NCBI GenBank assembly: GCA_965368335.1
Contig: CBDUMN010000120.1
Coordinates: 1 to 9,438 of the forward strand
Direction of reading: 5' to 3'
DNA: 9,438 nt
Source: CBDUMN01 sp965368335
GTDB taxonomy: Bacteria > Pseudomonadota > Alphaproteobacteria > Rhodospirillales > JAPHRK01
Shown: piece by piece, positions 1 to 7,473 of the stretch
Layout of the letters: every line of letters begins with the position of its first letter
Numbering within the stretch: position 1 is the stretch's first letter
Notes under the pieces: model-generated
The model's input: only the letters and a program-made list of their open reading frames with translations
Told to the model about the DNA's origin: nothing
Database searches by the model: none
Position numbers and translations under genes: made by a program

Positions 1-1927
1 GAAGCGCCATGGCCACACTGCGCGCCAGCCCGCCGCGCAGCTTCAACGAGACCAGGCCGTCGAGAGCCAGAAGAACGAGAGCCAGCCCCCAGAGCCAACC
101 GGAAAGATCCTTTTCGGGGGCGGCGTCATAATCGGTTTTCTCCACTTGGAAAGGAAGCTCTAAAGACCGGTATTCCGGGATCGCCGTTTGTAAATTGAGT
201 GCATATGCGCCTTCAGGGCCTTTGTAGAAGCCAGGAGGATGATCGGCGGTTGCCTCCGTTTCTTCCCAGGCCCCCGCTGGGATGGCCTGTCCCCTGCCGT
301 CCGCCGAGTGCAGAATCCCGTCGGCTGAAAGCAGGCGCTCCGGCGCGAGACGTTCTTGCGGCTCGGCCTGGGCGGCCCCTTGCGAGAGCCGCACCAAACG
401 GTCGAGCAGATCGACGAAAAGGCCGGAAAGAGGCAGGTTGGACCAATCGGTCGTCGAGGTGACATGGATTAGCACCAGCCAGCCCTTATCCTTGCGCGCC
501 GCAGTGATTAAAGGCGTTCCATCGGCCAAGCGGGCCCAGATTTCGGCCTCTCCCATGCGGTTGGGGTCGGCCAAGACCTGGCGGGAAATTTTGATGTCTG
601 TAGGTATCTCGAGGCCGTGAAATGGGCTGTCGGGGCCAAAAGGCGCGATGCCTGGCGGGTCGCGCCAGGAAAGAGCGCCGCCCATGGCTCTGTCGCCCTG
701 GCGCAAAGGAACCGGCACAAGACCGTCTTTAGCCGTGCTTAAGTTGGGTCCGGCGAACCGGATGATCATGCCACCCGCCGCGGTCCAGTCTTTGAGTCTT
801 TTTTGATCTTGGGGCGACAGGGCCGGTGGGTCGGTCAGGATCATCACCGCCCTATCGCGTTTTAACAACGTTTCAACGGCGCCTCGACCGACTTCGGCGG
901 TGGGGGTCAAAGCCCGCTCCAGGTAGTAGTGTTGACCAAGCAAGGGGCGCAAAGACCGGTTGAGGTCGGTCTCGACAAGCCCCACAGGATGCCGTCGGGC
1001 CGAATCGTCGAACAGGACGATCTCGGCTGCCGTCCGCGGGGATTGCGTGGTCATCCGGGCCAGCCTGTTTCGGTGCTCTATGGGGAGGTCGAAAGTGAGC
1101 AGAGTTTCCGTTTCTCCTGCGGCAAACGGAGCGCTGTTGCGGGCCAGAACCCGACCGAGTCGGTCTTTGGCCGTCAGGAAGATCGTCGCTTCATTTTCCT
1201 CAGTTAGTCGCCGGGCGGTTACTTCGATCCGGCCATCTTCTTCGGTGATGTCGCCGAGAATCACCGGCAGGGCGTCGGGATCGGGCATGACCACCGTCAG
1301 GCGGCCGATGCGACGCAGTCGCTCGATAAACAGGTTGTCGTCTTCTCCAGCGATCCCATTGGAGAGCCAGATGACCTGAGGGGCTATTTTGGGCATTGAG
1401 CCAGTTAGTTTGTTCCATTGGTCGAGTGCTGTGTTGCGTGCGGTCGACCAGGGTGCTGGCGTCAGGGCGGCAGCAATTTTAGCGGTTTCCCCGGCTCGCC
1501 TGAACCCTGTCGCCGTCCCGCTTTTGAGGGCCGTTGGCAGGAGGGCGGCAGGTCGGTTCGCTTGGCCTGCGCGGCGCAGAAGATCGGTCGCCAGATCCTG
1601 TCGGGCCGACCAATTTTCGGCGGAGACCCAGCCATTATCGACGACCAGAAGCAAAGGCCCGTCGCCCGAGAGGGGGCCGGAGCCGTTCAATACGGGGCGG
1701 GCCGCTGCAACGATTAGGCTGATGGCCAACAATCCGCGTAGGAGCAAAAGCCACCAGGGGCTTTTGGCGCTGACCGACTCGGTTGGGCGCAGCCGGGCGA
1801 TCAGCCAAGTGGCGGGGAAAAGGATTTTCCGGGGCGGTGGCGGCGTGAGGCGGACCAGCCAGATCAAAAGAGGGAGAGCGGTGAGACCGAGAAGCAGCCA
1901 GGGATAGCTAAAGGAGATGTTGGGCAC
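1..1927 (-). CDS. BatA-like membrane protein with vWA-like and amidotransferase-like regions, probably DUF4159 family (C-terminus cut by window)
   Basis: The frame is open from a GTG at 1927 to the window edge, giving 642 codons with no stop; I checked it codon by codon. The start has a GGAGG ribosome site about 9 nt upstream and lies 16 nt after the DUF58 stop. Order of parts: N-terminal TM at residues ~8-26 and second TM at ~58-77, the BatA/aerotolerance-type hairpin; a vWA-like strand with D97-N-G-W-V-S102 where a metal site would be; a segment around residues 355-390 (VMILTDPP, then AAGGMIIRF) resembling the glutamine-amidotransferase-like fold of this family; and another TM near 608-630, followed by basic residues. 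Alphaproteobacterial proteins of this build are usually about 900 residues and end in a DUF4159 domain; that end is outside the window, so the family name is inferred. It is third in a moxR-DUF58 operon and probably acts at the inner membrane with the MoxR ATPase. Its precise function is unknown. Confidence 0.85.
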   Translation of the reverse strand, partial: MPNISFSYPWLLLGLTALPLLIWLVRLTPPPPRKILFPATWLIARLRPTESVSAKSPWWLLLLRGLLAISLIVAAARPVLNGSGPLSGDGPLLLVVDNGWVSAENWSARQDLATDLLRRAGQANRPAALLPTALKSGTATGFRRAGETAKIAAALTPAPWSTARNTALDQWNKLTGSMPKIAPQVIWLSNGIAGEDDNLFIERLRRIGRLTVVMPDPDALPVILGDITEEDGRIEVTARRLTEENEATIFLTAKDRLGRVLARNSAPFAAGETETLLTFDLPIEHRNRLARMTTQSPRTAAEIVLFDDSARRHPVGLVETDLNRSLRPLLGQHYYLERALTPTAEVGRGAVETLLKRDRAVMILTDPPALSPQDQKRLKDWTAAGGMIIRFAGPNLSTAKDGLVPVPLRQGDRAMGGALSWRDPPGIAPFGPDSPFHGLEIPTDIKISRQVLADPNRMGEAEIWARLADGTPLITAARKDKGWLVLIHVTSTTDWSNLPLSGLFVDLLDRLVRLSQGAAQAEPQERLAPERLLSADGILHSADGRGQAIPAGAWEETEATADHPPGFYKGPEGAYALNLQTAIPEYRSLELPFQVEKTDYDAAPEKDLSGWLWGLALVLLALDGLVSLKLRGGLARSVAMAL

Positions 1928-1943
1928 GGTTGTCGGCCTCCGG

Positions 1944-2813
1944 TTAACCGGGCGGGGCGGTGAGACCCGCGTGAAGGGCAAGCAGGGCCGTCGATGCCGG
2001 ATGATCGGTGCGGTGGTTATGCAGTAACCAACCCCGCCGCGCCGCCATTTCGCCGATTGCCGTCTTATGGGCCTTGCGGAATTTCCGATAGGCAGGGCGT
2101 AAGGCGGCGGAATCTTTTACCTTGGCGCTGAGATGACCGTCAGGGGCGGTGAATGTCACATGGCCTTGATAAGGGAAACGTTCTTCCGCCGGATCGGAGA
2201 TTTGCACTAGGGTGGCCCGGACTTTGCGCTCAGTCAATTGGGCCAGTAAGGTCTCTATTTCTTCCGGTGGGACCTCAAAATCACTGAACAGAACCACTTC
2301 CGCATGTTCGGGGATATGTTGGATTTGGCCCTCTACCCTATCGGGGGCTGTCAGCGTGCGGGCCATGCGGACGATGTTGCTCTCATGAGCCGATGGAGCG
2401 TTTCCCATGCCCGCCAGAGTGACCTGCTCACCCGCTTTGGACGCCAGCAGGGCGAGGCTAAGCGTCAGAAGGGCGGCGCGCTCGGCCTTGGTCGGCAAGT
2501 CTTTTGAAGACCGCCAGTTCATCGAAGGGACGTTATCGACCCAGAACCACAGGGAGGCGGCCACCGACCATTCGGTTTCGCGAACGAAGATATCGTCCGA
2601 ACGGGCCGATTGCCGCCAGTCGATACTGCGCGAGGGGTCGCCCCATTGATAGGGGCGGTATTGCCAGAAAGCCTCGCCGCGCCCCGGCCTGCGCCGACCG
2701 TGAAAGCCGAGGGCGAGGCTGGCGGCCAAGCGCTGGGCCGCCAATAAAAGTGGGGGCAAAGGGCCGCTTAAATGCTCGGCCTGTGATCTGAGGTTTTCGG
2801 CGGGCCCGGTCAA
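1944..2813 (-). CDS. DUF58 family protein (vWA-like, MoxR partner)
   Basis: A 289-residue soluble protein. The DUF58 signature is clear: GFHGRRRPGRGEAFWQYRPY at residues 37-56, then GD, then IDWRQSARSDDIFVRETEW at 64-82. The vWA-like core follows, with W91-V-D93-N-V-P-S97-M. The usual DxSxS metal site is reduced to D-x-V-x-S, so metal binding may be weak or absent. A second vWA-type strand, VVLFSDFE, is at 173-180. The start is TTG at 2813, overlapping the moxR stop as TTGA, with GAGGG just upstream inside moxR; this points to translational coupling, and no other plausible start precedes the conserved region. DUF58 proteins almost always sit next to MoxR ATPases and are thought to be adaptor partners. 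The molecular target is not known. Family assignment is secure; function is inferred from context. Confidence 0.93.
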   Translation of the reverse strand: MTGPAENLRSQAEHLSGPLPPLLLAAQRLAASLALGFHGRRRPGRGEAFWQYRPYQWGDPSRSIDWRQSARSDDIFVRETEWSVAASLWFWVDNVPSMNWRSSKDLPTKAERAALLTLSLALLASKAGEQVTLAGMGNAPSAHESNIVRMARTLTAPDRVEGQIQHIPEHAEVVLFSDFEVPPEEIETLLAQLTERKVRATLVQISDPAEERFPYQGHVTFTAPDGHLSAKVKDSAALRPAYRKFRKAHKTAIGEMAARRGWLLHNHRTDHPASTALLALHAGLTAPPG

Positions 2814-3820
2814 AGGCCCTCGCAGAGACGTTCGATCAGGCCGTCGATGGTCAGGCCTTCGCTATGGGCTGAGAAATGGAGCGCCATGCGATGCCTGAGA
2901 ATCGGTTTGGCCAGCTTGATCACGTCGTCAATGGAGGGTGAGGGGCGGCCATCGAGCGCTGCATGGGCCCGAACCGCCATCATCAGGGCCTGACTGGCGC
3001 GCGGGCTTGGGCCCCAGGCCACATGATTGCGAATTTCCTCGACATCGGTTTCTTCCGGGCGACCCAAGCGGACGAGGTTGAGAATGGCTTCGACCACGGA
3101 CTCACCCACCGGAATGGATCGCACGGCAGCTTGGGCGGCCTCCAGTTTCTCGGCGGTGAAAACCTGTTTGGCTCGGTTGACGCCGTTACCGGTGGTGTGG
3201 AGCAGGATATCCCGCTCGGCGTCACGGCCCGGATAGCGGACGTCGATTTGCATGAGGAACCGATCGAGCTGCGCTTCGGGCAGCGGATAGGTCCCTTCCT
3301 GTTCCAAGGGGTTCTGGGTGGCCAGAACATGAAAGGGATGGGGCAGGTCGTGATATTCACCCGCCACCGAAACGCGACGCTCCTGCATCCCCTGGAGAAG
3401 AGCCGATTGGGTGCGTGGGCTGGCCCGGTTGATTTCGTCGGCCATGAGAAGTTGGGTGAAGATCGGTCCCTTGATGAAACGGAAGGCTCGTTGGCCCGAT
3501 TCGCTTTCTTCGAGGATTTCGCTGCCCAGAATGTCGGCGGGCATCAGGTCGGGGGTGAACTGCACCCGCCGTTCGGTCAACCCGAGGACCCGGCCTAAAG
3601 TCTCGACCAGCAAGGTTTTTCCCAGTCCGGGCACGCCGATCAGCAGAACGTGACCGCCAGCTAAAATGGCGGTTAAAGCTTGTTCTACGACGTCTCCTTG
3701 CCCAAATATAACGGAACCGACCGCCTGGCGAACTTCGGCGAACCGGGCGCCAAGCTGCTCTATTTCGGCAGCTTCCTGTCGGGGTGGATTGGTGGAAGAA
3801 GAAACTTGTGGGGCGCTCAC
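2810..3820 (-). CDS. moxR: MoxR-family AAA+ ATPase
   Basis: A 336-residue AAA+ ATPase of the MoxR group. Visible motifs: Walker A GVPGLGKT at 62-69, Walker B LLMADE at 124-129 followed by INRASPRTQSALLQ, sensor 1 ATQNP at 167-171, LPEAQLDRF at 180-188 with a likely arginine finger at R187, and sensor 2 region GPSPRASQAL at 270-279. The length is normal for the family. The start is GTG at 3820 with AAGGAG 8 nt upstream; the first ~15 residues are a variable polar tail. MoxR proteins are chaperone-like ATPases that act with vWA-domain partners on assembly or metal insertion of other proteins. Here the partners are the DUF58 gene (TTGA overlap) and the BatA-like gene. The gene diverges from the DUF1285 gene across 31 bp, so its promoter probably reaches into that gene's 5' end. 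The substrate cannot be told from the sequence. Confidence 0.96.
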   Translation of the reverse strand: MSAPQVSSSTNPPRQEAAEIEQLGARFAEVRQAVGSVIFGQGDVVEQALTAILAGGHVLLIGVPGLGKTLLVETLGRVLGLTERRVQFTPDLMPADILGSEILEESESGQRAFRFIKGPIFTQLLMADEINRASPRTQSALLQGMQERRVSVAGEYHDLPHPFHVLATQNPLEQEGTYPLPEAQLDRFLMQIDVRYPGRDAERDILLHTTGNGVNRAKQVFTAEKLEAAQAAVRSIPVGESVVEAILNLVRLGRPEETDVEEIRNHVAWGPSPRASQALMMAVRAHAALDGRPSPSIDDVIKLAKPILRHRMALHFSAHSEGLTIDGLIERLCEGL

Positions 3821-3851
3821 CGATAGGGCTCCTTAAACAATACGAGGGGAA

Positions 3852-4469
3852 ATGGGGATCCAAATGAATAGCGGCAACGTAATCCCTTTCACATTTGACG
3901 CCGATTCCCATCCGGCGATTGATTGCTCCCGCGGCTTGCCGGGCCTTTTAGACCTGCCGGAATCGAAACACCGGGTCTTTTGCGGTGATATCGACATCAG
4001 AATAGCCCAAGACGGTACATGGTATTATGAAGGTTCGCCGTTTACACGCAAGGAGTTGGTCTGTCTTTTTGCTTCCGTCCTTTATCGGGACCTACAGGGC
4101 GACTTCTGGATGGCGACGCCTGCCGAATTGGGCAAGATCAAGGTCGACGATGCGCCTTTTGTCGCGGTGGAAATGTTTGTTGGTGGTGATGATTGCGATG
4201 GTGAGGAATGCTGCATCAGCTTCAGAACCAATGTGGACGATATGATCACCGCAGGGCCGGAGAATCCGATTCGTGTTGAAAACGACCCCAAAACCGGTGA
4301 ACCGAACCCATATGTGCTGGTTCGAGACGGTCTGGAGGCCCGTTTGTCGCGTTCCGTTTTCTATGAATTGGTTTCCCATGGTATAGAAGAAGAAATAAAT
4401 GGTGAAAAAGTGTACGGCGTATGGAGCAAGAACGAATTCTTTCCTCTGGGAAAACTGACAACGGCGTAA
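3852..4469 (+). CDS. DUF1285 domain-containing protein
   Basis: A 205-residue soluble protein with no signal peptide or TM. The DUF1285 pattern is visible: CGDIDIRIAQDGTWYYEGSP at residues 44-63, FTRKELVCLFASVLYRD at 64-80, then FWMATPAELGKIKVDDAPFV at 85-104. The C-terminal half holds LVRDGLEARLSRSVFYELV at 156-174. An unusual acidic, Cys-rich stretch, GGDDCDGEECC, lies at 111-121. Two starts are possible: ATG 3852 with GAGGGG only 2 nt away, or ATG 3864 (MNSGNVIPF) with GGGGA 5 nt away. The second has better spacing and would shorten the protein by four residues. The biochemical function is unknown. The gene overlaps the Nudix gene by 49 nt, so the two are probably co-transcribed. Confidence 0.9.
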   Translation: MGIQMNSGNVIPFTFDADSHPAIDCSRGLPGLLDLPESKHRVFCGDIDIRIAQDGTWYYEGSPFTRKELVCLFASVLYRDLQGDFWMATPAELGKIKVDDAPFVAVEMFVGGDDCDGEECCISFRTNVDDMITAGPENPIRVENDPKTGEPNPYVLVRDGLEARLSRSVFYELVSHGIEEEINGEKVYGVWSKNEFFPLGKLTTA

Positions 4470-5104
4470 CGCTCGAGGCCGTTCTTGAGCGGTTTGAAGA
4501 AGCCGATCCCCCTGAAGATCCCGGCAAGCCGGAAAAGCGGCGGGGCGACCATAATCTCAACCCTGGAACCTATCCCGAGGACCGGGCGGCGCTGACCCCG
4601 GCGGCTGTCTTGGTGCCTTTAATCAACCGAACGGATGGCCTGACCGTTTTGCTGACCGAGCGGACCGAGCATCTGGCGACCCACGCGGGGCAGGTGAGTT
4701 TTCCGGGCGGTCATACGGAAGAAGGGGAAACTCCTGAACAGACGGCGTTGCGCGAAACCGATGAAGAGGTGGGGCTGGCCCCGGACAAGGTAACGGTGCT
4801 TGGCCGCCTCGATCATTACGTGACGCGCACCGGTTTCATGGTTACCCCGGTTGTTGGGCTAATCGAGCCGCCGTTCGACGTTCATCCCGACCCTCATGAG
4901 GTGGCCGAGGTTTTCGAGGTGCCGCTGGATTTCTTCCTCGACCCCGATAACCACGAACAGCACAGCTATTTTTATCAGGGCAAGGACCGCTATTTCTACG
5001 CCATGCCCTATGAGGGCCATTATATCTGGGGGGCGACGGCGGGGATGCTGGTCAATCTCTACCAGTTTCTCTCGGGGCATAAGATCGAGGTTCCCAGCCG
5101 ATGA
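4421..5104 (+). CDS. Nudix hydrolase, CoA pyrophosphatase type (NudL/NUDT7-like)
   Basis: A 227-residue cytoplasmic hydrolase. A perfect Nudix box runs from G97 to L119 (GHTEEGE, seven residues, then RETDEEVGL), matching GX5EX7REUXEEXGU; the glutamates of the REUXEE core would bind catalytic metal. Directly upstream is the UPF0035 motif LLTERTEHLATHAGQVSFPG (77-96), which marks the subfamily that cleaves CoA and CoA derivatives to 3',5'-ADP and phosphopantetheine-type products. Residues 1-50 are a polar, charged tail that is probably flexible. ATG 4421 is the only good start before the conserved region; the next in-frame candidate is a GTG near 4614, too far in. The gene overlaps the DUF1285 gene by 49 nt, and its stop overlaps the next start as ATGA. 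The subfamily is confident; the exact substrate is inferred. Confidence 0.94.
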   Translation: MEQERILSSGKTDNGVTLEAVLERFEEADPPEDPGKPEKRRGDHNLNPGTYPEDRAALTPAAVLVPLINRTDGLTVLLTERTEHLATHAGQVSFPGGHTEEGETPEQTALRETDEEVGLAPDKVTVLGRLDHYVTRTGFMVTPVVGLIEPPFDVHPDPHEVAEVFEVPLDFFLDPDNHEQHSYFYQGKDRYFYAMPYEGHYIWGATAGMLVNLYQFLSGHKIEVPSR

Positions 5105-5358
5105 GGGTCTTTCTCCAATACGTTCTGCCGATCATTGCGCCCGCCGCGCTCTATATCCTGTGGCTGGTGATGCGCGGCAAGGGGAGGAAAATTCCGGCGC
5201 TCGAGGATGGACCCTGGTTTTGGTTGATCGTCGCCGGCTTCGTTTTGGCGGCTGTCAGCGTCATCAGCTACGGCGTGACCAGCGGCCACGATCCCAGCAG
5301 CCAGTATGTGCCGCCACACTATGAGGACGGCAAGGTCGTCCCGGCCCAGAACCGGTAA
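5101..5358 (+). CDS. Small two-TM membrane protein, probably DUF6111 family
   Basis: An 85-residue inner-membrane protein. TM1 is at about residues 6-24 (VLPIIAPAALYILWLV), followed by a basic loop RGKGRK; TM2 is at about 39-60 (WFWLIVAGFVLAAVSVISYG). A polar tail ends with SSQYVPPHYEDGKVVPAQNR, and the YVPPxxEDGKVVP element resembles the tail of small alphaproteobacterial DUF6111 proteins as I recall them. The start ATG overlaps the Nudix stop (ATGA), indicating translational coupling. Function is unknown. The gene ends 2 nt before a strong terminator. The reality of the CDS is well supported by coupling and membrane topology; the family name is less certain. Confidence 0.85.
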   Translation: MRVFLQYVLPIIAPAALYILWLVMRGKGRKIPALEDGPWFWLIVAGFVLAAVSVISYGVTSGHDPSSQYVPPHYEDGKVVPAQNR

Positions 5359-5359
5359 G

Positions 5360-5389
5360 AAAAACCCCAGACATGGAGCTGGGGTTTTT
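5360..5389. terminator. Bidirectional intrinsic terminator between convergent operons
   Basis: AAAAACCCCAG (5360-5370) and CTGGGGTTTTT (5379-5389) are perfect 11-bp complements around an 8-nt loop. The run of T follows the GC part on the plus strand, and the run of A gives T on the minus strand, so it can stop transcription from both the small membrane protein gene (stop at 5358) and proX (stop at 5406). It is the only structure in the 47-bp convergent gap. Confidence 0.93.
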
Positions 5390-5405
5390 CCGTAAGCGGG
5401 AAAGT

Positions 5406-6419
5406 TTATTGTGCCGCCGCTCGGGCCGCCTTGAGCCATCCATCGAAGGCGGTTTGGTTCGCCTTGATCCAGGCGTTGGCGTGGCGCACGGCGTTGTCCC
5501 AACCACCTTCGCCTTTTTCTTTCATCTTCAGGTTTTGCGCCGAGACGTCGTTGACCGAGATGGTTATCACTTCAAACAGCTTCGCGGCGGCCGGATTTTT
5601 GGCGACGAAGTCTTTGTTGGCGACAATCATCTGGGTGTTGACTTTAAACCCATAGTTTTTGCCGTTGGGGAGCGTGGTGTCGGCTCCGTCCGGATGTGCC
5701 GATTTCGGCACTTCGATCCATGTGACGTCTTTGCCCGGAACCAACACGCCGGAAACCCAATAGGGGGTCCAGGTGTAATAGAGGATGGGCTTGCCTTCTT
5801 TGTAGCGCGCAATGGTTTCCGCAATGATCGCCGAATATTCGCCCTGATTGTGGGTGACGGTATCGCGCAGATTAAAAGCGCCCATCTGATGCTCGATCAC
5901 CCGCTCACAGCCCCAGCCGGGGACGCATCCCGCCAAATCCGCTTTGCCGTCGCCGTTGGCGTCAAATAGCTTGGCGATCTTCGGGTCGGTCAGTTGGCCG
6001 ATATTCGTGATGTTGTGCTTTTCGGCCGTTTTCTTGTCGATCAGATAGCCTTGGGCGCAACCCGGTAAATAGTTGCCGGTGCGGGAAAGTTTCGCGTCGC
6101 CACCGGCCTTATCGAAGAAGGACTGATGCAGGGGGTTCCAGTGATCCGCCATGAAGGTGACGTCGCCGTTGGCAATGGCGATATGAAGGGCGGGATACTT
6201 GGCGTTCTGTACGGGTTTGACGTCGTACCCCAGGGCTTCGAGGGCCTTGATGACGATAATCGTTTGGAAGTTTTCACCGTCCACATTGTCTTGCCCCGGC
6301 TGAATGACAACGCCTTTGCCGGGCATCATGTTGTCGGCCAGTGCGGCCTGTGTCCCAAGTAAAACGCCCACGGCCGCAAAGGCCGTTAAAGCACTGCGGA
6401 ACCAAGTCAATACCTTCAT
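5406..6419 (-). CDS. proX: Glycine betaine/proline betaine ABC transporter, periplasmic binding protein ProX
   Basis: A 337-residue exported protein. Signal peptide: MKVLTWFR, then a hydrophobic stretch, with probable cleavage after ALA-28. It matches the E. coli ProX type along its length. The three tryptophans that form the aromatic cage for the quaternary ammonium group are all present: W94 (ADHWNPLH), W169 (PGWGC) and W217 (YTWTPYW). The GCxPGWGC element keeps a likely disulfide, C165-C171. D153-A-N-G-D-G-K-A-D161 looks like a calcium-type loop and also occurs in E. coli ProX. Start ATG 6419 has a perfect AGGAGG at 6425-6430 with 5-nt spacing, stronger than the signals of proV and proW, fitting the need for excess binding protein. 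It lies 28 nt after proW and ends at the shared terminator. Predicted ligands are glycine betaine and proline betaine. Confidence 0.96.
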   Translation of the reverse strand: MKVLTWFRSALTAFAAVGVLLGTQAALADNMMPGKGVVIQPGQDNVDGENFQTIIVIKALEALGYDVKPVQNAKYPALHIAIANGDVTFMADHWNPLHQSFFDKAGGDAKLSRTGNYLPGCAQGYLIDKKTAEKHNITNIGQLTDPKIAKLFDANGDGKADLAGCVPGWGCERVIEHQMGAFNLRDTVTHNQGEYSAIIAETIARYKEGKPILYYTWTPYWVSGVLVPGKDVTWIEVPKSAHPDGADTTLPNGKNYGFKVNTQMIVANKDFVAKNPAAAKLFEVITISVNDVSAQNLKMKEKGEGGWDNAVRHANAWIKANQTAFDGWLKAARAAAQ

Positions 6420-6447
6420 CTAATCCTCCTGGGTCTGTCTTGTGAGG

Positions 6448-7473
6448 TCAGGGCTTAGAGCGCCCGAATACTTTTAGTGCTGCCCCGATGGGGCCCGTCT
6501 GATACCAATGACGGATCCCTTTTTCGCGGTTTTCTTCTCCCAAAGCCTGGGTCATGCGATCCAGCACGATGGCTAGTAAAACGATGCCCACGCCGCCAAC
6601 GGTTGCGAGGCCCATATCGAGCCGCCCGATGCCGCGCAGCACCATCTGGCCCAATCCGCCGACGGCAATCATCGATGCAATGACGACCATGGAGAGGGCG
6701 AGCATTAGGGTCTGATTGACGCCTGCCATAATGGTCGGCATGGCGAGCGGCAGTTGGACCTTGAACAGAAGCTGGCTTTTCGATGCGCCGAACGAATGGG
6801 ACGCCTCGATAAGGTCTGCGGGCACTTGGCGAATGCCGAGATTGGTCAGCCGAATGAGCGGCGGCAGGGCGAAAATAATCGTCACCACGACGCCTGGAAC
6901 GTTGCCGATGCCGAACAGCATGACGATAGGCACCAGATAAACGAAGGCCGGGGTTGTCTGCATGGCGTCGAGGATGGGACGGACCGATGCGGCCGCTCGG
7001 TCGCTTCGCGCCAGCCAGATACCGATTGGCAAACCGATAACCAAGCAGAAGAAAACCGACGTTAAAACCAACGCCAAGGTCACCATCGCTTCGTCCCAAG
7101 CGCCAATCAGGCCGACGCAGGTCAGCGAGAACAGCGTCCCGATGGCGAGGCGCAGGGAAGAGACCTGCCACGCACTCAGCGCCATCAATAGGATGACGAG
7201 CAGATCGGGTGTAGCCATCAATCCGGCCTCGATGGAACTTAAGGTTTGATCGATCGGCCAGCGCACGGCTTGGAATAGGGGGCGGAAGTTGGCGACCATC
7301 CAGTCAAGGCCGGTCTCAACCCAGATATCGAGAGGAATCATCGCCTCGACGAAAGGATCGAGAAGGTTGAAGTCTGCCGACTCTGGGCCTCCTTCCTGCA
7401 GCCAGTCTTTTCCTTCGGGCTGGGCTTCCTGGCTGCCCGTCGCGCCCCAGGGGTCGCTTGTCGCGTTAGCCAT
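6448..7473 (-). CDS. proW: Glycine betaine/proline betaine ABC transporter permease ProW
   Basis: A 341-residue inner-membrane permease. The first ~35 residues form a polar, acidic tail, as in E. coli ProW, followed by amphipathic segments (LDPFVEAMIPLDIW; PLFQAVRWPIDQTL). Hydrophobic segments lie at roughly 90-105, 108-125, 130-154, 176-205, 250-275 and 285-304. The EAA coupling loop is at 223-242 (EASHSFGASKSQLLFKV, with G229) and docks on ProV. The stretches MQTTPAFVYLVPIVMLFGIG and VVIASMIAVGGLGQMVLRGI are very close to E. coli ProW as I recall it. The ATG overlaps the proV stop (ATGGCTAA, 8 nt), with GAGGAG about 11 nt upstream, so translation is coupled to proV. Length and architecture are normal and nothing appears broken. 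Confidence 0.96.
   Translation of the reverse strand: MANATSDPWGATGSQEAQPEGKDWLQEGGPESADFNLLDPFVEAMIPLDIWVETGLDWMVANFRPLFQAVRWPIDQTLSSIEAGLMATPDLLVILLMALSAWQVSSLRLAIGTLFSLTCVGLIGAWDEAMVTLALVLTSVFFCLVIGLPIGIWLARSDRAAASVRPILDAMQTTPAFVYLVPIVMLFGIGNVPGVVVTIIFALPPLIRLTNLGIRQVPADLIEASHSFGASKSQLLFKVQLPLAMPTIMAGVNQTLMLALSMVVIASMIAVGGLGQMVLRGIGRLDMGLATVGGVGIVLLAIVLDRMTQALGEENREKGIRHWYQTGPIGAALKVFGRSKP

Noticed and set aside
960..1907. Plus-strand frames of 139 and 172 codons over the BatA-like gene
   Set aside because: Low-complexity Arg/Ser/Pro-rich translations typical of shadow frames; the minus-strand frame is continuous with TM segments and family-like motifs.
2963..3598. 211-codon open frame on the plus strand inside moxR
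   Set aside because: It is antisense to a motif-complete MoxR ATPase, shows no recognisable domain, and long shadow frames are expected in GC-rich coding DNA.
5373..5969. 198-codon open frame on the plus strand across the proX 3' half
   Set aside because: It begins inside the terminator and is antisense to a clear ProX; no domain is recognisable.
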